Shown here: positions 6,788-12,685 of the stretch, piece after piece
How the letters are laid out: the number at the start of each line of letters is the position of its first letter
Numbering within the stretch: position 1 is the stretch's first letter
Origin: an uncultured Oscillospiraceae bacterium
Lineage (GTDB): Bacteria > Bacillota > Clostridia > Oscillospirales > Oscillospiraceae
Direction of reading: 5' to 3'
Assembly: GCA_958436045.1 (NCBI GenBank)
Contig: CAUBIP010000033.1
Coordinates: 1-17,369 of the forward strand
Length of the DNA: 17,369 bases
Translations under genes and position numbers: made by a program
Notes under the pieces: model-generated
What the model saw: the letters and a program-made list of their open reading frames with translations, nothing else
The model's database searches: none
What the model was told of the DNA's origin: nothing

Positions 6788-7253
6788 GGCGCTGGCACGG
6801 CAGGCCGTGGCGGCCCTGGCCGCGGCGGGGGCGACGCTGGCGACGGCGGAGTCCCTGACCGGCGGGATGCTGGGGGAAAAAATTACCGGCGTCAGCGGCA
6901 GCTCCGCCATTTACCGGGGTGGCGTCATCAGCTATTGCAACGCCGTCAAGGCGGGGGCCTTGGGGGTCTCGCAGGAGGACTTAGATACGTTGGGCGCCGT
7001 CAGCGCGCCGGTGGCGGAGCAGATGGCCCAGGGGGCCCGGCAGCGGTTGGCGGCGGACTACGCCCTGAGCACGACAGGCATCGCCGGGCCGAACAGCGAT
7101 GAGACGGGCAAGCCCGTCGGCCCGGTTTATATCGCCTGCTGCGGGCCGGCGGGCTGCCGGGTGCGGGAGCTGCGGCTGACAGGGGACCGGGCGGCCATCC
7201 GGCAGGCGACATGCCGCGCCGCCCTGCAGCTGCTGCTGGAGACGCTGGCATGA
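6780..7253 (+). CDS. pncC: Stand-alone CinA C-terminal domain, nicotinamide-nucleotide amidase PncC
   Basis: 157 residues, equal to the C-terminal half of CinA. Members hydrolyse nicotinamide mononucleotide to nicotinic acid mononucleotide and ammonia, recycling the pyridine nucleotide released by NAD-dependent DNA ligase. Family motifs are TAESLTGGML with catalytic Ser25, GGVISYCNAVK with Tyr52 and Lys57, and STTGIAGPNSDETGKPVG around 97-114. The N-terminal molybdopterin-binding-like half of full CinA is absent, as in E. coli YgaD/PncC. The ATG at 6780 is chosen because homology starts there; it overlaps the thiI stop by 8 bp, implying translational coupling. No recA follows, although cinA and recA are often neighbours. 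NadK at 12686 acts in the same NAD(P) economy. Confidence 0.92.
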   Translation: MAEALARQAVAALAAAGATLATAESLTGGMLGEKITGVSGSSAIYRGGVISYCNAVKAGALGVSQEDLDTLGAVSAPVAEQMAQGARQRLAADYALSTTGIAGPNSDETGKPVGPVYIACCGPAGCRVRELRLTGDRAAIRQATCRAALQLLLETLA

Positions 7254-7265
7254 GCGCTTGCGCTG

Positions 7266-7285
7266 GTCAAAAATAAATTTATGAC
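7266..7285. repeat. Near-palindromic intergenic repeat, copy 2
   Basis: GTCAAAAATAAATTTATGAC differs from the copy at 3865-3884 at two positions. It begins 13 bp after the pncC stop. Its left arm GTCAAAAA (7266-7273) is also complementary to TTTTTGAC at 7324-7331, so a larger hairpin enclosing 7291-7310 is possible. Confidence 0.6.
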
Positions 7286-7290
7286 TTTAT

Positions 7291-7310
7291 TTGCGCCGTG
7301 CGCGGCGCAA
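7291..7310. repeat. Perfect inverted repeat in pncC downstream gap
   Basis: TTGCGCCG (7291-7298)/CGGCGCAA (7303-7310), 8-bp stem with a TGCG loop, nested inside the GTCAAAAA/TTTTTGAC pairing. No T-run follows directly. It could be a weak terminator or the core of a small mobile palindromic repeat. Confidence 0.55.
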
Positions 7311-7403
7311 ACTCTGCGAGGCCTTTTTGACAGACTGGTGCGCAATAAGTGCGTATGGATATGCACGCAGGCGGAAAAATCTGCAAGCGGGAGGGAGAGC
7401 GCG

Positions 7404-7856
7404 ATGACAAGTCATTTGCCCAGCGGCAAAGCCGGGGCGGCGCAGCTGACCCGGGGGCAGCTGCGCGCGGCGCTGCAGGCGGCCTTGACGGACGCAGAGC
7501 GGCGCAGCCTGCGTGCAGGCGACGGGGCGTTTTGCGTGAACGCCTTTAACCGGGCGGTGCTCCTGCGGCTGTGGGACCCGGGGCAGGATGCGCCGGAGGC
7601 TGTCGACGCGGGCGCGTGCCGCGCGCTGGCGGCGGAGGTCGCGGCATATCTGCGGGAATATTACCCGGAAAACCCCGGGGCGCACAAGGGCATCGTGCTT
7701 GCGTGCCTGGCCCGGACATTTTTAGAGCAGCGGCCGATGCACCCCCAGGCGGCGGCCCGCTGGCGCGAGACGGCGGACGGCTATGTCTGCCCCCAGCACG
7801 GGGGCGCGGAGACGCTTTGCCGGTTCTGCGTCTGCGGGGAGGTGGGGGAACCATAG
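7404..7856 (+). CDS. Uncharacterised Cys-rich small protein, UPF0305/DUF2115-like C-terminus
   Basis: 150 residues if it starts at ATG 7404, which has GGAGGGAG 6-7 bases upstream; an upstream in-frame ATG at 7281 lacks such a site and lies in repeat sequence. The body is helical and soluble (about 15-110) with one cysteine at 44 in GDGAFCVNAFNR. The end has PMHP (112-115) followed by YVCPQH (Cys129, His132) and LCRFCVC (Cys139, Cys142, Cys144), a likely metal site. From memory that ending resembles UPF0305/DUF2115, best known from methanogens, whose members finish 'yCP....lC.FC'. The match is by eye and weak, and no function is known for that family. It ends at the shared bidirectional terminator with the convergent toxin-antitoxin genes. 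Confidence 0.75.
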   Translation: MTSHLPSGKAGAAQLTRGQLRAALQAALTDAERRSLRAGDGAFCVNAFNRAVLLRLWDPGQDAPEAVDAGACRALAAEVAAYLREYYPENPGAHKGIVLACLARTFLEQRPMHPQAAARWRETADGYVCPQHGGAETLCRFCVCGEVGEP

Positions 7857-7867
7857 CATTTCACAAT

Positions 7868-7920
7868 AAAAAACCAAGGCGCTGTTTGGGTGATGAACCC
7901 GAACGGCGCCTTGGTTTTTT
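7868..7920. terminator. 23-bp bidirectional terminator between convergent genes
   Basis: An almost unbroken 23-bp stem: 7868-7890 pairs with 7898-7920 with two G-T pairs and a 7-nt loop. Six A on the left and six T on the right make it a good intrinsic terminator on both strands. It overlaps the last bases of the minus-strand toxin stop codon (7919-7921). Confidence 0.96.
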
Positions 7921-8248
7921 ATTGCAGTTGGAAAGCGAGGGATTCTAAATCTCTGCCGCCGTAGACGATACGGATCACGGTGACGGCTGCGGATTCGCGG
8001 TCCACGGTGTAAAATACGACAAAATTGCCGACGGGCATTTTGTGCATACCCATGCGGTTCCATGGGGCCCAGTCTACCAGGGGGTAGCGGGCAGGCAGCT
8101 GGTCCAGCGCGCGAATTTGGCTGCGCAGGCGACCCACCAGCTCCTGCGCGGTGCCCGGGGCTTGCAGGACCTGGGCAAGATAGGTATAGATCGCTTTCAA
8201 ATCGTCCAGCGCTTCCGGCGCGTAGGCAACACGGTACGCATCGCTCAT
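7919..8248 (-). CDS. RelE/ParE-superfamily toxin of a type II toxin-antitoxin system
   Basis: 109 residues starting MSDAYRVAYAPEALDDLKAI. The pattern is that of RelE/ParE toxins: two N-terminal helices (LDDLKAIYTYLAQ; GRLRSQIRALDQLPARYP), then a beta sheet with RMGMHKMPVGNFVVFYTVDRES and AVTVIRIVYGGRDLESLAFQL. The sequence VxxIRIVYGGRDLE is the typical last strand. RelE-type members cleave mRNA at the ribosome and ParE-type members poison gyrase; the sequence does not decide which. The ATG overlaps the antitoxin TGA (ATGA), showing translational coupling. A much longer reading of this frame upstream is out of frame with the antitoxin and not needed. Confidence 0.92.
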   Translation of the reverse strand: MSDAYRVAYAPEALDDLKAIYTYLAQVLQAPGTAQELVGRLRSQIRALDQLPARYPLVDWAPWNRMGMHKMPVGNFVVFYTVDRESAAVTVIRIVYGGRDLESLAFQLQ

Positions 8249-8550
8249 AGGCCGAAGGATTCCGCCAGGGCTGCGTCGACTTCGTCGGGAGAGTAGGTAA
8301 CGCCGGTGCGGAGGGAGTCGAGACCTTTTTGCAGTTCGGCGTCCAGCACGGCTTGGGGCATGGCGCCGATGGCGGTGGGGGGCGCAGGGGGCAGGTGCAG
8401 GTCCAGCGGGAGGCCCCGGGTCAGGACGATCTGGTGATAGAGCATCTGAATCGCGCTGGAGGGGGTGATTCCGAGCTGCTGCAGGATCTGCTCTGCGTTT
8501 TGCTTTAGCCCTGGATCGATCCGGGCGTAGACGGCGGATTTGTTTGCCAT
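8245..8550 (-). CDS. RelB/DinJ-family antitoxin
   Basis: 101 residues. The N-terminal region MANKSAVYARIDPGLKQNAEQILQQLGITPSSAIQMLYHQ is a ribbon-helix-helix DNA-binding and dimerisation domain of the RelB/DinJ type. A Pro-rich linker (LPPAPPTAIG) follows, then an acidic helical C-terminus (ELQKGLDSLRTGVTYSPDEVDAALAESFGL) that would wrap the toxin. AAGGAGTG lies about 11 bases upstream of the ATG. It precedes the toxin with a 4-bp overlap, the normal order. Autoregulation is likely because inverted repeats cover its promoter. Confidence 0.92.
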   Translation of the reverse strand: MANKSAVYARIDPGLKQNAEQILQQLGITPSSAIQMLYHQIVLTRGLPLDLHLPPAPPTAIGAMPQAVLDAELQKGLDSLRTGVTYSPDEVDAALAESFGL

Positions 8551-8581
8551 ATTGCATCACACTCCTTTTCTCATTTTTTAT

Positions 8582-8629
8582 AGTATACACAAAAACGCTT
8601 GCAAATTCAAGCAATTGCAAGTGAATTTC
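8582..8629 (-). promoter_or_regulatory. Promoter and operator of the toxin-antitoxin operon
   Basis: On the minus strand, TTGAAT (8610-8605) and TATACT (8587-8582) are separated by 17 bp. Overlapping dyads cover the -35 region: CTTGCAA (8598-8604)/TTGCAAG (8615-8621) and AAATTCA (8603-8609)/TGAATTT (8622-8628). This is the expected binding site layout for a ribbon-helix-helix antitoxin or toxin-antitoxin complex. Confidence 0.8.
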
Positions 8630-8670
8630 AAAGTTTTTCTTTCATGTGACAGCGCGGCGTACCCTGCGGC

Positions 8671-8697
8671 GGGGGCGGGGAATTTTGGGGGGCGGGG
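8671..8697 (+). other. Potential G-quadruplex motif
   Basis: Four G-runs lie close together: G5 (8671-8675), C, G4 (8677-8680), AATTTT, G6 (8687-8692), C, G4 (8694-8697). This satisfies the usual G4 pattern with runs of at least four. It sits between the divergent toxin-antitoxin promoter and the predicted OLE RNA promoter. Confidence 0.6.
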
Positions 8698-8716
8698 AGA
8701 AAAGATGGATTCGGGG

Positions 8717-8745
8717 TTGTATATGAATGAATATTGTGATAATAT
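8717..8745 (+). promoter_or_regulatory. Predicted promoter of OLE RNA
   Basis: TTGTAT (8717-8722), a 17-bp spacer, then TAATAT (8740-8745) preceded by TGA, an extended -10 motif. Transcription would start near 8751, giving an RNA of about 600 nt to the end of the 3' helix. This is an AT-rich island in GC-rich DNA. Confidence 0.65.
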
Positions 8746-8750
8746 GTATA

Positions 8751-9358
8751 CGTGGCGCAGTATCCTAGTCAGAAGTCCCGGTTCTGAGGAAGGGCCTAAA
8801 AATCCTTTAAAGGGCATATCGATGAAGTCCCTGGTGTTTGCTTGTTACGCCCAGTTTCGGGTGGATGCTGGGGGTTAAGAATTTTGGGCAACCACAATGG
8901 CATGTGGCGACTGACCCAATTTTCGTGGAGACCTGTTACTTTGCGACGGCCGCTGCGTAGTTGGCTCTGCCACCTTCCGGTCGCGTACGGAATAGGATCA
9001 ACCTGCAAGGCGGTGCATAGAATCGTGTGCTGTGTGCAGTGTAGCCTGCCTTGCGTGGGGGCGATGGGATAGGGGAGCGATGCATACTTGCCCATGGCCA
9101 TGGGGAAAGGTGATATCCCCTTGAAACCGCACCTGCAAAAGAGGCTAGGGATCGGGAACGATGTTGTGGAAAGCACCTAGGCTGTCTTTCGGGGGCAGAT
9201 AAGGGATTGCAGTGCGTACTAAGTGGCAATCGGGTCTCTGCTGCGGCGACGCGCAGACGGCGGGATGAAACGGAAACGGCCGTTCCGGTGACGGGCGGGT
9301 TCCGCCGGGGAAATCCTACCCGACCTAAGACGCAGGTTTAATCTTATCTGCCGCCACA
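8751..9358 (+). ncRNA. ole: OLE RNA (Ornate, Large, Extremophilic non-coding RNA)
   Basis: About 600 nt without a plausible ORF: base composition and reading frames differ from all neighbouring genes. Helices read directly include TCAGAA 8769-8774/TTCTGA 8782-8787, CCCAG 8850-8854/CTGGG 8868-8872, TTGGG 8884-8888/CCCAA 8915-8919 enclosing CCACA/TGTGG, and GCAAGGC 9005-9011/GCCTTGC 9048-9054. Further ones are palindrome CCCATGGCCATGGG 9091-9104, GATTGC 9205-9210/GCAATC 9226-9231, TCTGC 9237-9241/GCAGA 9253-9257 with a GCGA tetraloop, and GGCGG/CCGCC 9294-9306. GGCAGATAAG 9194-9203 pairs perfectly with CTTATCTGCC 9343-9352. OLE RNAs are about 610 nt and sit just upstream of oapA and dxs; both hold here. 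In B. halodurans OLE RNA forms a membrane ribonucleoprotein with OapA, linked to Mg2+, cold and alcohol tolerance. Ends are approximate; identity is inferred from context and structure, not a covariance search. Confidence 0.85.
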
Positions 9359-9365
9359 TTTTTTT
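9343..9365 (+). terminator. Helix 3' strand plus T7 tract at OLE 3' end
   Basis: The 3' strand of the 10-bp domain-closing helix (9343-9352) is followed after six bases by seven T (9359-9365). The paired 5' strand is 140 nt upstream, so this is not a classical hairpin terminator. It may still end or pause a fraction of transcripts, separating abundant OLE RNA from read-through into oapA-dxs. Confidence 0.4.
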
Positions 9366-9415
9366 GAAATTTGAAGCATGCGCAGGAATTGCAGCTGCAC
9401 AGGGAGGAACGGCTT

Positions 9416-9991
9416 TTGGAAGCGCAACCGGCCAAACGGGAGAAAAAGCAAAAAAAGCAGCCCAAGCGCTGGAGATGGTGCGTGACGATTGTCCTGGTGA
9501 CAGTCTGCATCTCGGCGGCGTTTTCGTTTATCTCCAGCGTGCTGCTGGAAAACAGCGGGATGCTGGCGGCGTTTTTGCTGCTGTTTTTTATCGTCGCGCT
9601 GGGCATTTTGTTTGATATGGTCGGCGTGGCGGTGACAGCGGCAGATGAAAAGCCGTTTCACGCCATGGCGGCGAAGAAGGTCCCCGGGGCGGGCAAGGCC
9701 ATTTGGCTGCTGCGCAATGCCGATAAGGTCGCCTCGTTCTGCAATGATGTCGTGGGGGATATCTGCGGCATTATTTCCGGTGCAGCTTCGGCCGTCATCG
9801 CGGGGCAGATCATCGCCGAGATCGCCCAGACGGGGCGGGGGAATGTCGTGCAGCTGGCGATGTCCGGCCTGGTGGCGGGGATGACCGTCGGCGGCAAGGC
9901 GGCGGGGAAGTCCATCGCCATGCGGTGCAGCACAAACATCGTCTTTCTGACGGCGCGCGTGCTGGGGCTGTTCTCCCGGAAAAAGAAATAA
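9416..9991 (+). CDS. oapA: OLE-associated membrane protein OapA
   Basis: 191 residues from TTG 9416, chosen because AGGGAGG at 9401-9407 is 8 bases upstream; an earlier in-frame TTG at 9371 has no such site and would abut the OLE T-tract. The N-terminus is strongly basic (KREKKQKKQPKRWR), suited to binding RNA at the inner membrane face. Hydrophobic segments lie at about 22-43, 49-73, 116-137 and 145-165. Between segments 2 and 3 is a conserved-looking loop (DEKPFHAMAAKKVPGAGKA) and CNDVVGD, which holds a DxxxD motif (Asp111, Asp115) of the kind reported for OapA. The C-terminus is basic again (FSRKKK). B. halodurans OapA binds OLE RNA as a dimer and is needed for its membrane location. Position between OLE and dxs matches the known locus. 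Confidence 0.85.
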   Translation: MEAQPAKREKKQKKQPKRWRWCVTIVLVTVCISAAFSFISSVLLENSGMLAAFLLLFFIVALGILFDMVGVAVTAADEKPFHAMAAKKVPGAGKAIWLLRNADKVASFCNDVVGDICGIISGAASAVIAGQIIAEIAQTGRGNVVQLAMSGLVAGMTVGGKAAGKSIAMRCSTNIVFLTARVLGLFSRKKK

Positions 9992-10034
9992 ATGCCGCAT
10001 GTGCGGCTGATGATAGATTTATAAGGAAATCATT

Positions 10035-11885
10035 ATGCAGATACTAGAGCATATCAATTCCCGGGAGGACCTGCTGGCCGTCCCGTGGGAGCAGGAGGCG
10101 CAGCTCTGTCAGGAGATCCGGCAGTGGCTGGTGCAGAATGTGGCCAAGACCGGCGGGCATCTGGCGTCCAATCTGGGCATCGTGGAGCTGCAGGTGGCCA
10201 TTGAAAAGGAATTTGACACGCGGCGGGATCGCCTCGTGTTTGACGTGGGGCATCAGTCCTATGTCCATAAAATTTTGACGGGGCGGCGGGACGCCATGAC
10301 CGGTCTGCGGACGCTGGACGGCATTTCCGGCTTCCCGAAGCCCGACGAGAGCGAGACAGACGCCTTCGTGGCGGGGCACGCGTCCAACGCCGTCTCCGTC
10401 GCCCTGGGTATGGCCCGGGCAAGAACACTGCAGGGGGCGGATTACAATGTCATCGCCCTACTGGGCGACGGCGCGATGACCGGTGGCCTCTTTTACGAGG
10501 GGATGAACGACGCCGGGGCCAGCAAGGAGCCGCTGATCGTCATTTTGAATGACAATGAGATGTCGATTGCGAAAAATGTCGGCGGCATTGCGGGGCATTT
10601 GAAGCTGATTCGCTGCAGGCCGGGCTATTTCAAGCTTAAGCGGAATTACCGCCGCCTGACGAAGGCCCTGCCCGGCGGGCAGCATCTTTACAACGTGACC
10701 CATCGGCTCAAGGACCGGCTCAAGCGCCGTCTGGTCGGCGTGACGATCTTCGAGGAGATGGGGTTTCAGTATATGGGCCCGGTGGACGGGCATGATATCA
10801 CGCGGCTGATCTATATGCTGCGGCGGGCCAAGGAGATGCAAGGGCCGGTGCTGCTGCATGTCCTGACAAAAAAGGGCAAGGGCTATGCCCCGGCGGAGGA
10901 GAATCCGGCCTTGTTCCACGGCATCGGGCAGTTTGATCCGGTTACCGGCGTGCCCAGCGCCGATGGCGGCGGACCGGTGTTCTCGGATGTGTTTGGCAAG
11001 ACGCTCTGCAGCTTGGCCCAGACTGAGCCGCGGCTTTGCGCTATCACGGCGGCCATGTGCTATGGCACGGGGCTGGAGGGCTTTGCCCGGCAGTTCCCGA
11101 AGCGGTATTTTGATGTCGGCATTGCCGAGGGGCACGCCGTCTGCCTGGCGGGGGGCCTTGCCAAGCAGGGGATGATCCCCGTCGTGGCGGTGTATTCGAC
11201 GTTTTTGCAGCGGGCGTATGATATGCTGCTGCAGGATGTGGCGATGCAGCGGCTCCACGTCGTCTTCGCTGTCGACCGGGCGGGGCTGGTCGGCCCGGAC
11301 GGGGAGACGCACCAGGGCATTTTCGACACGGCGTATCTGCGGACGGTCCCTGGGATGACGGTGTTGTGCCCCGCCAACGGGCGAGAGCTGGAGCGGATGC
11401 TGAGCCAGGCCATCTGTCAGATGGACGGGCCGGTGGCCGTGCGCTACCCCCGGGGAGGCGACGGCGCGTATACCGGCGTGTGCCTGGACCCGGTCCTGCG
11501 GCCGGGGCGGGACGTGACGATCATCGCCTACGGGACAATGATCAACGAGGCCCTGCAGGCGGCGCAGCTGCTGGAGGCGCGGGGCATTCGCGCGGCCGTC
11601 TTGAAGCTGAACGCCATCGCGCCGTTGGATTTGGAACAGGTTTTGGATTCGGCCCGAGAGACGGGGCTGGTGATCGTTGCCGAGGAGGCCATTGACGCCG
11701 GGTGCGTCGGGCAGGCCATTGCAGCGGCGCTGGCGGCGGAACACTTCCCCTGCCGGGTGCTGCGGGTGAACTTGGGCGACCGGTTTATTCAGCATGGGAC
11801 GGTTCCCGCGCTTAGGCAGCGCTGCGGCATTGACGCGACGGGCATTGCAACAAAGGTCGAGGAGGCGTTGCATGGCGAAGAATAA
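10035..11885 (+). CDS. dxs: 1-deoxy-D-xylulose-5-phosphate synthase
   Basis: 616 residues, normal length. A thiamine-diphosphate enzyme joining pyruvate and glyceraldehyde 3-phosphate, the first and rate-setting step of the methylerythritol phosphate route to isoprenoids. The TPP/Mg2+ motif starts GDG (144-146) and ends LNDNEMSI (171-178). Active-site histidines lie in GGHLASNLG (His42), DVGHQSYVHK (His73) and AGHAS (His115). The catalytic glutamate is Glu365 in YFDVGIAEGH, and DRAGLVGPDGETHQG (414-428) is the family signature. The C-terminal transketolase domain follows. AAGGAA precedes the ATG. A 43-bp gap with only a small hairpin separates it from oapA, and its end overlaps tlyA by 14 bp, so it leads a tightly packed operon. 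Confidence 0.97.
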   Translation: MQILEHINSREDLLAVPWEQEAQLCQEIRQWLVQNVAKTGGHLASNLGIVELQVAIEKEFDTRRDRLVFDVGHQSYVHKILTGRRDAMTGLRTLDGISGFPKPDESETDAFVAGHASNAVSVALGMARARTLQGADYNVIALLGDGAMTGGLFYEGMNDAGASKEPLIVILNDNEMSIAKNVGGIAGHLKLIRCRPGYFKLKRNYRRLTKALPGGQHLYNVTHRLKDRLKRRLVGVTIFEEMGFQYMGPVDGHDITRLIYMLRRAKEMQGPVLLHVLTKKGKGYAPAEENPALFHGIGQFDPVTGVPSADGGGPVFSDVFGKTLCSLAQTEPRLCAITAAMCYGTGLEGFARQFPKRYFDVGIAEGHAVCLAGGLAKQGMIPVVAVYSTFLQRAYDMLLQDVAMQRLHVVFAVDRAGLVGPDGETHQGIFDTAYLRTVPGMTVLCPANGRELERMLSQAICQMDGPVAVRYPRGGDGAYTGVCLDPVLRPGRDVTIIAYGTMINEALQAAQLLEARGIRAAVLKLNAIAPLDLEQVLDSARETGLVIVAEEAIDAGCVGQAIAAALAAEHFPCRVLRVNLGDRFIQHGTVPALRQRCGIDATGIATKVEEALHGEE

Positions 11886-12672
11886 AGAACGGCTGGATAT
11901 CCTGCTGGTGCAGCGGGGCCTGGCGGAGACCCGGGCCAGGGCGCAGGCGATCATTATGAGCGGCAATGTCTATGTCGCGGGGCAGAGGGCCGATAAGGCG
12001 GGCCTTGCTGTGGCGCCGGAGGCGGAGATCACCATCCACGGCAGCCAGTGCCCTTACGTCAGCCGGGGCGGGCTGAAGCTTGCAAAGGCGCTGCGGGAGT
12101 TTTGCATTGACCCGACGGGCTACACCTGCAGCGACTCCGGCGCGTCCACCGGCGGCTTTACCGACTGCCTGCTCCAGCACGGGGCGAAGAAGGTCTTCGC
12201 CATCGACGTGGGCTATGGGCAGCTGGCCTGGAAAATCCGGGAGGACCCCAGGGTCGTCTGCATGGAGCGGACGAATATCCGCTATGTCACGCCGGAGGAT
12301 TTGGGAGAGGCGCTGGACCTTTCGGTCATCGACGTCTCGTTTATCTCCCTGCATATCGTTTTGCCGGCGGTGCAGAAGCTTCTCAAGCCGGAGGGGCAGG
12401 TGCTGTGTCTCATCAAGCCCCAGTTTGAGGCGGGGCGGGAGAAGGTTGGCAAAAAGGGTGTCGTGCGGGACCCAGCGGTCCATGTGGAGGTCCTGGAGGA
12501 CTTTTTGGCGCTGGCCCGAGGCCTGGGCTTTACCGTCCGGGCGCTGACGTATTCTCCGGTCAAGGGGCCGGAGGGCAACATTGAATTTTTGGCGCATTTG
12601 AGCCAGGCGGCGGGGCCGGACTGCGGCTGCCTGCCGGAGGAACTGGTGCGCCAGGCGCACGCGGCGCTGTAA
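11872..12672 (+). CDS. tlyA: TlyA-family rRNA 2'-O-methyltransferase (hemolysin A homologue)
   Basis: 266 residues. An S4 RNA-binding domain (about 7-65: ERLDILLVQRGLAETRARAQ...) precedes an FtsJ/RrmJ-type methyltransferase fold. The SAM motif is DSGASTGGFTDCLL (88-101), followed by VFAIDVGYGQLAWKI. Candidate catalytic tetrad residues are Lys69, Asp154, Lys182 and Glu238. Mycobacterial TlyA methylates ribose of 16S C1409 and 23S C1920, giving capreomycin sensitivity; short TlyA forms may act on one site only. The ATG at 11872, with GAGGAGG upstream, is preferred to an upstream in-frame ATG at 11794 inside dxs, because homology begins with MAKNKERLD. Overlap with dxs is 14 bp; nadK follows after 13 bp. 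Confidence 0.94.
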   Translation: MAKNKERLDILLVQRGLAETRARAQAIIMSGNVYVAGQRADKAGLAVAPEAEITIHGSQCPYVSRGGLKLAKALREFCIDPTGYTCSDSGASTGGFTDCLLQHGAKKVFAIDVGYGQLAWKIREDPRVVCMERTNIRYVTPEDLGEALDLSVIDVSFISLHIVLPAVQKLLKPEGQVLCLIKPQFEAGREKVGKKGVVRDPAVHVEVLEDFLALARGLGFTVRALTYSPVKGPEGNIEFLAHLSQAAGPDCGCLPEELVRQAHAAL

Positions 12673-12685
12673 GGATACAAAGTGT

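Noticed and set aside
7327..7359. Possible promoter (TTGACA then TATGGA) before the 7404 gene
   Set aside because: Spacer is 21 bp, too long for a normal promoter; no better -10 box at 16-18 bp.
8540..9229. Several short open frames on both strands across the OLE region
   Set aside because: None has a good start with SD, a recognisable product or the codon usage of its neighbours; they overlap each other and cross conserved-looking helices.
8751..9358. Alternative RNA classes: RNase P RNA, tmRNA, group II intron
   Set aside because: The GAGGAAAGTCC core and ACAGANAA motif of RNase P, the tRNA-like end and tag ORF of tmRNA, and a domain V or reverse transcriptase of group II introns were not found. 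Locus context points to OLE.
9994..10007. Small hairpin GCCGCA/TGCGGC between oapA and dxs
   Set aside because: Short stem with almost no loop and no T-tract; unlikely to be a terminator. Too weak to annotate.
10458..11966. Long minus-strand open frame of about 500 codons opposite dxs (and similar ones opposite iscS, comM, thiI, tlyA, nadK and tyrS)
   Set aside because: These are shadows produced by GC-rich codon bias. The plus-strand genes have clear catalytic motifs, and the antisense products are Arg/Pro/His-rich with no recognisable domains or ribosome binding sites.
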